Below are positions 1 through 5,730 of a DNA stretch of 7,588 nt, piece by piece (position 1 is the first letter of the stretch; the number at the start of each line of letters is the position of its first letter). A program made the translations under genes and the position numbers. This DNA is from an uncultured Campylobacter sp. Lineage in GTDB: Bacteria > Campylobacterota > Campylobacteria > Campylobacterales > Campylobacteraceae. The stretch spans positions 1 to 7,588 of the forward strand of contig CALBNA010000329.1 in the NCBI GenBank assembly GCA_937896205.1. Direction: 5' to 3'. The notes under the pieces are model-generated. The model searched no databases. It saw nothing but the letters and a program-made list of their open reading frames with translations, and was not told where the DNA came from.

Positions 1-31
1 TCGTGGGCTCGGAGATGTGTATAAGAGACAG
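1..31 (+). other. Nextera sequencing adapter remnant (artefact)
   Basis: These bases match, from memory, the Illumina Nextera/Tn5 read-2 adapter lacking its first three bases. Positions 13-31 are exactly the 19-bp Tn5 mosaic end AGATGTGTATAAGAGACAG, and the preceding 12 bases are the read-2-specific stretch TCGTGGGCTCGG. Genomic sequence begins at 32. The adapter lies at the extreme left edge and points into the insert, as expected when an untrimmed read ends a contig. It is not a natural transposon end, and the coding frame that runs into it from the right should not be extended through it. Confidence 0.98.
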
Positions 32-333
32 TCCAAAAGCTTAGCATTTTCGCGGTGCGGGTCATGCCCGTCAAATTTAGCGTTCCCTGGGCGATCAGGA
101 AACTCCTCGTGATTTTCGCCCCATTCGTCTATGTCGTCCTCCGCATAGGCGTCGTAGTCTCGCACGCCGTTTTCTACGCGTTTTTTGTAGGCTCTAAAGG
201 TAGCGGCCAGCACCAAAAGCGAACCCGCAAACGCAACCTGCGAGCTATAAAACCACGCGCAGCCAAACACCGCCGAGCCCAGCAATAGCAAGGCCTCAAA
301 CGTGCCGTAGACTGCAATGAGCTTAAAATTCAC
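32..333 (-). CDS. Two-TM protein with acidic tail, unknown function (3' end missing)
   Basis: Unrecognised membrane protein, of which 100 codons are visible; the frame is open until it meets the adapter at 31/32, so the C-terminus is lost to an assembly edge. Residues about 5-30 (IAVYGTFEALLLLGSAVFG...) and 32-47 form two closely spaced hydrophobic segments. A basic patch (RAYKKR, 47-52) follows, then a soluble acidic stretch rich in D, E and aromatic residues (59-80). The chosen start is GTG at 333, which overlaps the TGA of the upstream AtpZ-like gene as GTGA and has a GAGGA Shine-Dalgarno six bases upstream. The in-frame hydrophobic pattern and coupling make the gene convincing despite its truncation. 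It is the last visible cistron of the hemL operon. Family and function are unknown to me; a role with its AtpZ-like neighbour would be pure inference. Confidence 0.8.
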
Positions 334-611
334 TCATCGTCCTCGTCCTCGTTGTCTTTCGTGGGTTTAAATTTACCTTTATCTTTTAGTTCGTCGAGAC
401 TTTTTATCTGCGCATCATAGGCCTTTTTGATGTTTAGGCCGGCTGCGGCGATACCGACTGCGATACCCGCAAACAGCGTCCACGTCCAGCCGGTTTCCTT
501 CATCATCCAGTAGCCAAACCCTGCCCCGATAGCAAGCGCAACGACGATAGAAACGCCCAGACTTAGCTGCTCGGCGCCTTTTACGACGTCGCCTAAATTT
601 ATCTTCGCCAT
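330..611 (-). CDS. AtpZ/AtpI-family small membrane protein
   Basis: A 93-residue protein with two transmembrane helices, about residues 19-37 (LGVSIVVALAIGAGFGYWM) and 43-63 (TWTLFAGIAVGIAAAGLNI). They are joined by a short KETGW turn and followed by a charged tail ending in an almost pure Asp/Glu run (residues 87-93). The glycine-rich helical hairpin with a GYWM motif resembles the AtpZ/AtpI family, small proteins often linked to F-type ATP synthase (assembly or Mg2+ uptake has been proposed for some). No ATPase genes are visible here, so that link rests on family resemblance only. The start is ATG at 611, sharing one base with the hemL stop (TAATG) and preceded by GGGGA eight bases upstream. 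An in-frame TTG at 626 would add five residues and lies largely before that site, so it was not chosen. The next gene begins within its stop codon. Confidence 0.85.
   Translation of the reverse strand: MAKINLGDVVKGAEQLSLGVSIVVALAIGAGFGYWMMKETGWTWTLFAGIAVGIAAAGLNIKKAYDAQIKSLDELKDKGKFKPTKDNEDEDDE
340..344 (-). promoter_or_regulatory. Shine-Dalgarno GAGGA deciding the GTG start at 333
   Basis: On the minus strand GAGGA lies six bases before the GTG at 333. It sits inside the Asp/Glu codons that encode the acidic C-terminus of the upstream gene. No ATG start is available here, because the nearby ATG (frame ATG AGT GAA TTT TAA) stops after four codons. Confidence 0.6.
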
Positions 612-2026
612 TAGGCAAATCCCCAACTGTTTTTCATGCGCTCTTGTATCGCTTCGCGCTCTTTTCTGGCCTCTTTTAGACGCTCTTCTAGATCGGCGAT
701 CCTTGCTTTTACCTCGCGCATCTCCTCATTTTCGCCAGCCGTCTGCGTGACTATCTCCGCAAAGCTCTCGTCTGCGGACTTAATCGCAAATTTAATATCC
801 TCTTCGCTCATCGCGTCGCAGATAAAGCCCGTCTCAAACTGGCTAGGCGCTAGATAGACGCCTTTTTTAAGCATTTTGGCGTGAAATTTGGCGTAAAGCT
901 TGGTATCGCTTTTTAACGCGTCGTCGTAGTTTTTAACCTCGCTTGCGGTAAAGAAAAAGCCAAACATCGATCCTCGCACCGTCGTTTGCAGAGCAATGCC
1001 GTGCTTCATGGCGACGCTTTTTAGCCCATGAGCGAACAGTACGGCTAGCTTATTTAAGCGGTCATAAAGATCATGATCGGCAAAAATTTTACTCAGGCTT
1101 GCGATGCCGGCGGCCATGGCTACGGGATTGCCGCTTAGCGTGCCCGCCTGATACACCGCGCCTTCTGGGCTTAGACAGTCCATGATCGCCGCCTTTCCGC
1201 CAAATGCCGCCGCAGGGCAGCCGCCGCCGATAACCTTACCAAAGGTCACAAGATCAGCCTCTATGCCGTTAAATTCGAACGATCCGTGCCTGCTCGCGCG
1301 AAATCCGCTCATAACCTCGTCAAATATCAGCACCGCGCCGTTTTCGTCGCAAAGGCGTCTAAGCTCGCTTAAAAACTCGTTATCAGCAGGCACTAGACCC
1401 ATATTTCCAGCGATCGGCTCGATGATTAGCGCGCCGATTTTGCCCGGATTTGCCTCAAATATCGCTCGCACGCTAGCTATATCGTTGTAGCGCGCTAGGT
1501 AGGTGTTTTTCACCACGTCCGCAGGCACTCCGCCGCTGGAAGCATTGCCATAGGTCGTCGCGCCGCTGCCTGCTTTTACCAAAAGCGCGTCGCTGTGCCC
1601 GTGATAGCAGCCTTCAAATTTTATGAGTCCGTCCTTACCGCTAAAGCCGCGCGCCACGCGGATCGCGCTCATAGTGGCCTCCGTGCCAGAGCTAACAAAA
1701 CGCACCTTTTCTACGTTTTTAAACTCGTCGCAGATTAGTTTGGCTAGCTTCGTCTCCAAATTTGACGGAGCGCCGAAACTAAGGCCTTTTTTAGCCGTCG
1801 CTATTACCGCGCTCTCGATATCAGGGTCGCAGTGCCCGAAAATGAGCGGCCCCCAGCTCTGGATGAAGTCTAGATAGCGGTTTCCCTCGATATCGACCAG
1901 ATACGCGCCCTCGCCGCGGTCCACCACAAATGGCTCGCCGCCTACGCTGCCAAACGCGCGAACGGGCGAATCTACACCGCCCGGGATATATTTTTTAGCT
2001 AGCCCAAAAGCTTCTTTGTTAGTCAT
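611..2026 (-). CDS. hemL: Glutamate-1-semialdehyde 2,1-aminomutase with C-terminal coiled-coil extension
   Basis: Cytoplasmic PLP enzyme converting glutamate-1-semialdehyde to 5-aminolevulinate, the C5-pathway entry to haem. Family landmarks are in order: [10 protein letters not shown] near the N-terminus (16-25), WGPLIFGH (58-65), SSGTEA (112-117, PLP phosphate contact), YHGHSD (141-146), FDEVMSGFR (235-243, with the PLP-pyridine Asp236) and TFGKVIGGG (261-269) with the Schiff-base lysine at K264. AGTLSGNP follows at 294-301. The protein is 471 residues, whereas HemL is normally about 425-430. The excess is a C-terminal tail after about residue 426, highly charged and with heptad-like spacing of hydrophobics (V439, I443, L446, L450, A453, I460, M464), ending NSWGFA. 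The ATG at 2026 overlaps the cytochrome stop as ATGA, and AAGGA lies six bases upstream. Enzyme identity is secure; the tail's role is unknown. Confidence 0.97.
   Translation of the reverse strand: MTNKEAFGLAKKYIPGGVDSPVRAFGSVGGEPFVVDRGEGAYLVDIEGNRYLDFIQSWGPLIFGHCDPDIESAVIATAKKGLSFGAPSNLETKLAKLICDEFKNVEKVRFVSSGTEATMSAIRVARGFSGKDGLIKFEGCYHGHSDALLVKAGSGATTYGNASSGGVPADVVKNTYLARYNDIASVRAIFEANPGKIGALIIEPIAGNMGLVPADNEFLSELRRLCDENGAVLIFDEVMSGFRASRHGSFEFNGIEADLVTFGKVIGGGCPAAAFGGKAAIMDCLSPEGAVYQAGTLSGNPVAMAAGIASLSKIFADHDLYDRLNKLAVLFAHGLKSVAMKHGIALQTTVRGSMFGFFFTASEVKNYDDALKSDTKLYAKFHAKMLKKGVYLAPSQFETGFICDAMSEEDIKFAIKSADESFAEIVTQTAGENEEMREVKARIADLEERLKEARKEREAIQERMKNSWGFA
620..624 (-). promoter_or_regulatory. 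Shine-Dalgarno GGGGA for the AtpZ-like gene
   Basis: Minus-strand GGGGA ends eight bases before the ATG at 611 and lies inside the last codons of hemL. It supports the ATG over the in-frame TTG at 626, which it nearly abuts. Confidence 0.5.
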
Positions 2027-2379
2027 TTTTTATCCTTGTTGAAATTTATAACGTATTCGTAAAGCAAATTTATCTCTTCGTCGGTAAGAAAGTAGCTAGG
2101 CATCACGCTTCTAGCACTTAGTACGCCCTCTTTAAACGTCTCAAAATCAAGATTGTTTATCCGAGGCGCTCTTAGCTCGTCGTCGATAATCTGCTTCGTT
2201 TTTTTATCAAAATGTCTATATTTTGATATGAGCGAGCCTTCGCCGCCCTTGCCGTGACACTTGTCGCAGCCGATACCGCGCGGGTTTTGATAGAGCATCT
2301 TCGCGTATTCGTTTTTCGTGATAAAATCGCTCGCAAACGCCGCGCCGCAAAGCAACCAAAAAATAAGCCAAATTTTCAT
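2023..2379 (-). CDS. Periplasmic monohaem c-type cytochrome
   Basis: 118 residues. The N-terminus is a short signal peptide ([17 protein letters not shown], with likely cleavage after AFA at about residue 16), so the protein should act in the periplasm. One haem-binding motif, CDKCH (C38, C41, H42), is followed by a glycine-rich KGGEGS loop. M93 in the [12 protein letters not shown] segment is the likely sixth haem ligand, as in class I cytochromes c. The closing helix ([11 protein letters not shown]) is also typical of that fold. The electron-transfer partner cannot be told from sequence. It is the first gene of the minus-strand operon and overlaps hemL by four bases, so a haem protein is co-transcribed with a haem-synthesis enzyme. 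A similar small periplasmic gene sits between hemL and folD in C. jejuni, as I recall. The start at 2379 has only a weak AAAGA upstream. Confidence 0.9.
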   Translation of the reverse strand: MKIWLIFWLLCGAAFASDFITKNEYAKMLYQNPRGIGCDKCHGKGGEGSLISKYRHFDKKTKQIIDDELRAPRINNLDFETFKEGVLSARSVMPSYFLTDEEINLLYEYVINFNKDKK

Positions 2380-2461
2380 AAATTCTTTCGCTTTTTCGTA
2401 AATTTAATCTAAAATTAGCTATCATACAATCTTTGCGATTAAAAAGTAATAAAGGACGAAA
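2380..2461. promoter_or_regulatory. Divergent promoter region (cytochrome-hemL / folD)
   Basis: This 82-bp AT-rich spacer must hold promoters for both directions unless readthrough occurs. The best -10 candidates overlap: TATCAT on the plus strand (2420-2425) and TATGAT on the minus strand (2426 down to 2421). Each is one mismatch from TATAAT, and each gives a 5' leader of roughly 30-35 bases. No clear -35 is seen, which is normal for Campylobacter sigma-70 promoters. The presence of a divergent promoter region follows from gene layout; the exact boxes are tentative. Confidence 0.45.
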
Positions 2462-3313
2462 ATGATGATATTAGACGGCAAAAACGTAAGCGCGCAAGTA
2501 AAGGAAAGAGTAAAAAACGAAGCGTTAAATTTGAAAAATCAAGGCATAGAGCCTGCGCTTGCGGTGATACTGGTCGGCGAGGATAAAGCCAGCCAAACCT
2601 ACGTCGCGGCAAAAGAAAAAGCCTGCATAGCCTGCGAGATAAAAAGCGTTATGCACCGCTTACCCGAGTCTACGACGCAAAGCGAGCTAATCGCGCTAAT
2701 AGACGTGTTAAATTTAGACGACGGCATCGACGGCATCCTAGTTCAGCTGCCGCTACCAAAGCACATAGATACGAATAAAATTTTAGAAACCATTAGCCCC
2801 GAAAAAGACGTGGACGGCTTTGCCGCGATAAACGTCGGCAAACTAGCTAGCGGACTTGACGGATTCGTACCGTGCACGCCGCTAGGCATAATGGAAATTT
2901 TTAAAGCATACGATATAAATTTAGAGGGCAAAAACGCCGTCGTGATCGGACGCAGCAACATCGTGGGCAAACCGATGGCAAATCTCCTGCTAAACGCCAA
3001 CGCGACCGTAACCGTGACGCATAGCAAAACGAGAAATTTAAAAGAAATTTGCGCAAACGCGGATATCCTGGTAGCCGCTATCGGCAGGGCCGATTTCGTA
3101 ACGGCCGATATGGTAAAAGATGGCGCAGTCGTAATCGACGTAGGCATAAACCGCATGGACGACGGCAAGCTAAAAGGCGACGTCAAATTTGACGAAGTAG
3201 CTCCAAAATGCTCGTTTATAACCCCAGTTCCCGGAGGCGTAGGCCCGATGACTATCGCGATGCTGCTCTCTAACACCATAAAATCGGCCAAAAACCGCGC
3301 GAAAAAGGCATAA
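2462..3313 (+). CDS. folD: Bifunctional methylenetetrahydrofolate dehydrogenase / methenyltetrahydrofolate cyclohydrolase
   Basis: Cytoplasmic FolD (283 residues, normal length) interconverts 5,10-methylene-, 5,10-methenyl- and 10-formyl-tetrahydrofolate, using NADP(H). Visible signatures are the substrate-side YVAAK box (Y47, catalytic K51), GILVQLPLPKH (91-101), EKDVDGF (114-120), VPCTP (136-140), the dinucleotide-binding VVIGRSNIVGKP (160-171) and PVPGGVGPMT (255-264). Two ATGs occur in tandem at 2462 and 2465. AAAGGA at 2451-2456 lies five bases before the first and eight before the second, so spacing allows both. The first was kept because MxxLDGK matches the usual N-terminal length. It heads the plus-strand group; the lepB start follows its stop after only three bases. 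Confidence 0.97.
   Translation: MMILDGKNVSAQVKERVKNEALNLKNQGIEPALAVILVGEDKASQTYVAAKEKACIACEIKSVMHRLPESTTQSELIALIDVLNLDDGIDGILVQLPLPKHIDTNKILETISPEKDVDGFAAINVGKLASGLDGFVPCTPLGIMEIFKAYDINLEGKNAVVIGRSNIVGKPMANLLLNANATVTVTHSKTRNLKEICANADILVAAIGRADFVTADMVKDGAVVIDVGINRMDDGKLKGDVKFDEVAPKCSFITPVPGGVGPMTIAMLLSNTIKSAKNRAKKA
3304..3308 (+). promoter_or_regulatory. Shine-Dalgarno AAAGG deciding the lepB TTG start
   Basis: AAAGG inside the last folD codons lies eight bases before TTG at 3317. The first in-frame ATG downstream encodes M40, beyond the membrane anchor and the catalytic serine, so TTG must be used or the enzyme would lose both. Confidence 0.6.
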
Positions 3314-3316
3314 ATT

Positions 3317-4183
3317 TTGAAAAAAGCGTTTAATAAATTTTTAGATTTTTCAAACAGCTGGACGGGCACGGTCATCATCGTCTTGCTCGTGATTTTCTTT
3401 GTCGCGCAGGCCTTCGTGATACCTTCGGGTTCGATGAAGGATACGCTTTTAGTCGGTGATCATCTTTTCGTTAAAAAATTTAGCTACGGCATCTCGACTC
3501 CGCGCATTCCGTGGATAGAGGTCAAGGTTTTGCCCGATTTTAACGGCAACGGCCACCTCATCGAGGGAGCCAAACCCGAGCGCGGCGATATCGTGGTTTT
3601 TCGCTATCCGCACGATGAAAAGATCCACTACGTCAAGCGAAATTTCGCAGTCGGCGGCGATGAAGTTATCTTCACCGAAAAGGCGCTATTTTTACACCCG
3701 CACGAGGGCGAGGAGTTTATAAAGGCAAATTTTGATGAAAAAGATATCGTTAAATTTGGCGGTAAGCTTTTCGTACGCGAGCCCTATAAATTCGGCGGTA
3801 TCCACTACGACGAGAAGGTAAATTTATTTGAACTAGCCGTAAACTACCTAAACGCGGGCAAATTCGCCATGCAACCCGTTATCGTAAACGAGCTACCCAG
3901 CGTAGGCAACTATCCGTTTAACGCATTTTATTTTCAGGTCCCTGAAGGCGAGTTTTTCATGATCGGCGATAACCGCGACCATTCAAACGATAGCCGATTT
4001 TGGGGGCCCGTGGCTTACAAAAACATAGTCGGCAAGCCGTGGTTTGTATATTTTAGCTGGGATGATGAATACAAAATCAGATGGAACAGAGTCGGCAAGA
4101 GCGTGGACTTTATACAAAACTCGCCCGAGCTGCTAGACGCCGCCAGAGCCGAAGCTAAAAACGACGGAAACAAGATCGAATGA
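3317..4183 (+). CDS. lepB: Signal peptidase I
   Basis: Inner-membrane serine protease (family S26) that removes signal peptides from exported proteins. Of its 288 residues, one N-terminal anchor (about 17-35, TGTVIIVLLVIFFVAQAFV) leads directly into box B, PSGSM, with the nucleophile at S39. RGDIVVF (89-95) follows, then YVKRNFAVGGDEV (105-117), in which K107 is the general base. The GDNRDHSNDSRFWGPV box is at 217-232. The usual LPGD of the lysine box is AVGGD here. The single anchor and long middle region (about 120-200) are acceptable for this family. Translation must begin at TTG 3317, three bases after folD. The final codons overlap the next gene as ATGA. An uncleaved N-terminal anchor with the catalytic domain in the periplasm is the expected topology. 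Confidence 0.96.
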   Translation: MKKAFNKFLDFSNSWTGTVIIVLLVIFFVAQAFVIPSGSMKDTLLVGDHLFVKKFSYGISTPRIPWIEVKVLPDFNGNGHLIEGAKPERGDIVVFRYPHDEKIHYVKRNFAVGGDEVIFTEKALFLHPHEGEEFIKANFDEKDIVKFGGKLFVREPYKFGGIHYDEKVNLFELAVNYLNAGKFAMQPVIVNELPSVGNYPFNAFYFQVPEGEFFMIGDNRDHSNDSRFWGPVAYKNIVGKPWFVYFSWDDEYKIRWNRVGKSVDFIQNSPELLDAARAEAKNDGNKIE

Positions 4184-4833
4184 ACCTTGATAGCATCGAC
4201 TTCGCGCAGGTTGCGATCCTAGTCGCCGTGCTCGTTATCTCCGTCGTCGGACACGAGATCGCGCACGGATATGCGGCGTATAGATACGGCGACTTGACCG
4301 CCAAAAATTTGGGGCGGCTCAGTATAAATCCCATAAAACACGTCGATCCGCTGGGTACTATCGTCGTGCCAGCACTCATGTATCTTAGCACGGGAGTGAC
4401 GTTTGGTTGGGCTAAACCCGTACCCATAAATTTACGCACGGTGCTTTATAACGGCGGCTACAAGGCCGCTATCATCGTCGCGCTTGCGGGCATCGCATAC
4501 AACCTTGCACTTTTTGCGCTAGCGTTTTTCGCGTTTAAATTTATAGGTTTTGACGGCTTTTTTGACGGCGCGGTAGCGGAGTTTGTATTTATGCTTGCAG
4601 CCGTAAATTTAGTCCTAGCTCTCTTTAACCTCTACCCTATCCCGCCTCTTGACGGCTCAAAGGCGCTTGAGTATCTTTTGCGCATTTTTGGGCTTCACGG
4701 CGCGGCAAACTGGCTAAATAGCATGCAAAGATACGGCTTTATCGCACTAGTCATCATTGTGATCTCGCCGCTAAAGGATTATTTTTTCGAGCCGATACGA
4801 TATGCCGTTGCTATCATGAGAATGTTTTTGTAA
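4180..4833 (+). CDS. M50 (site-2 protease family) membrane metallopeptidase
   Basis: 217-residue polytopic membrane protein with the zinc-protease motif HEIAH (H25, E26, H29) in the first helix. The matching third-ligand motif is in NLYPIPPLDGSK, with D158 as the probable zinc ligand. Several further hydrophobic helices are seen (about 58-72, 95-120, 132-152, 186-200). This is the compact M50B-type core of site-2 proteases without a PDZ insert, so it is not a full RseP. Such proteins cut substrates within the membrane, but the substrate here is unknown. The ATG at 4180 overlaps the lepB stop (ATGA) and its own Shine-Dalgarno is weak, suggesting translational coupling to lepB. Pairing with signal peptidase would suit clearance of membrane-embedded fragments, but that is only inference. 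Confidence 0.92.
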   Translation: MNLDSIDFAQVAILVAVLVISVVGHEIAHGYAAYRYGDLTAKNLGRLSINPIKHVDPLGTIVVPALMYLSTGVTFGWAKPVPINLRTVLYNGGYKAAIIVALAGIAYNLALFALAFFAFKFIGFDGFFDGAVAEFVFMLAAVNLVLALFNLYPIPPLDGSKALEYLLRIFGLHGAANWLNSMQRYGFIALVIIVISPLKDYFFEPIRYAVAIMRMFL

Positions 4834-4838
4834 ACGGC

Positions 4839-4852
4839 AAATTTTAAAATTT
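4839..4852. repeat. 14-bp perfect palindrome AAATTTTAAAATTT
   Basis: The sequence equals its own reverse complement and lies five bases after the M50 gene stop. It contains two of the AAATTT hexamers abundant in this window. It could be a chance product of that bias, a weak terminator stem or a protein-binding site; nothing distinguishes these by eye. Confidence 0.5.
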
Positions 4853-4857
4853 AGCCT

Positions 4858-4890
4858 AAATTTCGCTCCTAAAGGCTCGCGGTGAAATTT
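4858..4890 (+). terminator. Weak stem-loop between the two plus-strand groups
   Basis: AAATTTC (4858-4864) pairs with GAAATTT (4884-4890) around a 19-base loop. An alternative pairing joins AGCCT (4853-4857) with AGGCT (4873-4877). The U-run after the stem is poor, the stem is AT-rich, and two structures compete. This is a candidate end for the folD-lepB-M50 transcript, no more. Confidence 0.2.
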
Positions 4891-4901
4891 TACTTTAATG
4901 C

Positions 4902-4915
4902 TTTTTTGCTATAAT
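4902..4915 (+). promoter_or_regulatory. Sigma-70 promoter for rpiB operon (TTTTTTGCTATAAT)
   Basis: A perfect TATAAT (4910-4915) is preceded by TG-n (extended -10) within TTTTTTG. This is the T-rich -16 element typical of Campylobacter housekeeping promoters, which lack a conserved -35. Transcription would begin near 4922, leaving about 20 untranslated bases before the rpiB ATG, enough for the GGA ribosome-binding site at 4935-4937. Confidence 0.85.
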
Positions 4916-4943
4916 TAAGCATTTTTTAGCTTATGGAAATTTC

Positions 4944-5384
4944 ATGAAAATAGACAAAATTTTTATCGCGAGCGACCACGCGGGCTTTGATCTTAAGGCG
5001 CAAATTTGCGGGCTTTTAAAAAACGAAGGTTTTGACGTATGCGATCTAGGAACGCACAACAAAGATAGCGTCGATTACCCCGATTTTGCCGAGCTTATGG
5101 CGCAAAATTTACGCGGCGATGACGAGTACGGCGTGCTAATCTGCGGCACGGGTATCGGCATCAGTATCGCGGCCAACCGCCATTCGCACGTTCGCTGCGC
5201 TCTTTGTCACGACGTCACAACGGCAAAACTAGCGCGCGAGCATAACGACGCAAACGTACTAGCCATGGGCGCTAGAACGATCGGCGACGCCATAGCCGCA
5301 GATATGATAAAAGCCTTTTTCGCTACCGAATTTGCCGGCGGTAGGCACGAAAGACGCGTGAAAAAGTTAGGAGGCGAGAAATGA
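4944..5384 (+). CDS. rpiB: Ribose-5-phosphate isomerase B
   Basis: Cytoplasmic enzyme of the RpiB/LacAB fold interconverting ribulose-5-phosphate and ribose-5-phosphate, and so supplying ribose for nucleotides. Its 146 residues fit the family. Visible signatures are IASDHAGF (8-15, D11 and H12), SVDYPDFA (42-49), CGTGIGISIAANR (67-79, with the catalytic cysteine expected at C67), RCALCHD (84-90) and AREHNDANVL (98-107, H100 as the probable ring-opening histidine). It is the first gene behind the strong promoter at 4902-4915. Downstream, apt uses PRPP, which derives from ribose-5-phosphate, so the operon has a loose metabolic logic. The stop overlaps the next start as ATGA. Confidence 0.96.
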   Translation: MKIDKIFIASDHAGFDLKAQICGLLKNEGFDVCDLGTHNKDSVDYPDFAELMAQNLRGDDEYGVLICGTGIGISIAANRHSHVRCALCHDVTTAKLAREHNDANVLAMGARTIGDAIAADMIKAFFATEFAGGRHERRVKKLGGEK

Positions 5385-5710
5385 CCGATTGGCTCGTACT
5401 TACAGTTTTGATCTGCATTTGTATCTATCTCACCGTTATGGTGTTTTACTTTAAAACCTTGCTTAAAAAAGAACGCACGACGCGCGATTTTATGAAAAAT
5501 AATCTCCAAGATACCGAAGTCGTAATTCGCAAGTTACAAATCCAGCTCCAGCGCGGCCTTGGCAACATCGACATACTCACCGACGAACTAAATAAAGTCA
5601 AAAACGACGCCAACGCCCTTCGCACCAGAAACTCGCAGTACCGCCTGGAAAACGACAAACTTCGCCAGCGCATCCGCGAGCTAGAGGGCAAAATCGAAGC
5701 GCTACTATAA
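5381..5710 (+). CDS. Single-TM coiled-coil protein, unknown function
   Basis: 109 residues of unrecognised function. One N-terminal transmembrane helix (about 4-24, WLVLTVLICICIYLTVMVFYF) with two cysteines is followed by a basic KKER boundary. The remainder is a strongly charged, helix-favouring region. From about 63 to the end it looks like a coiled coil (IDILTDELNKV..., then LENDKLRQRIRELEGKIEALL). The basic residues just after the helix suggest the coiled coil is cytoplasmic. The start has the best Shine-Dalgarno in the window, AGGAGG at 5369-5374, six bases before ATG, and overlaps the rpiB stop as ATGA. As I recall, C. jejuni also has a small membrane protein between rpiB and apt, so the position may be conserved. 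The build is reminiscent of small division or scaffold proteins, but no family signature supports that. Confidence 0.85.
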   Translation: MTDWLVLTVLICICIYLTVMVFYFKTLLKKERTTRDFMKNNLQDTEVVIRKLQIQLQRGLGNIDILTDELNKVKNDANALRTRNSQYRLENDKLRQRIRELEGKIEALL

Positions 5711-5730
5711 ATCAAATTTAAAGGCAAAAA

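Noticed and set aside
13..31. Tn5 mosaic end as evidence of a natural transposon
   Set aside because: It is contiguous with the Nextera read-2 adapter at the sequence edge, has no transposase nearby and no second end.
55..288. 77-codon plus-strand ORF near the left edge
   Set aside because: It is the shadow of the truncated minus-strand membrane gene, which has operon overlap, a Shine-Dalgarno and clear TM segments. The plus ORF ends in a random basic tail.
612..626. TTG start at 626 extending the AtpZ-like protein by five residues
   Set aside because: The GGGGA site at 620-624 overlaps that codon region and fits ATG 611, which also forms the TAATG junction with the hemL stop.
2743..3378. 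211-codon minus-strand ORF antisense to folD and lepB
   Set aside because: It is long, but lies opposite folD, whose catalytic motifs are all intact. Its translation is a Ser/Ala/Pro/Phe-rich sequence typical of antisense shadows, with no ribosome-binding site or family resemblance.
4155..4439. 94-codon minus-strand ORF over the lepB/M50 junction
   Set aside because: It is opposite the M50 zinc motif and the lepB end, and has no coding features of its own.
4933..4947. Four-codon micro-ORF (MEIS) whose ATGA overlaps the rpiB start
   Set aside because: Only two bases of leader context and no ribosome-binding site are seen. Its ATGGA more simply serves as the weak Shine-Dalgarno of rpiB. It is probably coincidental.
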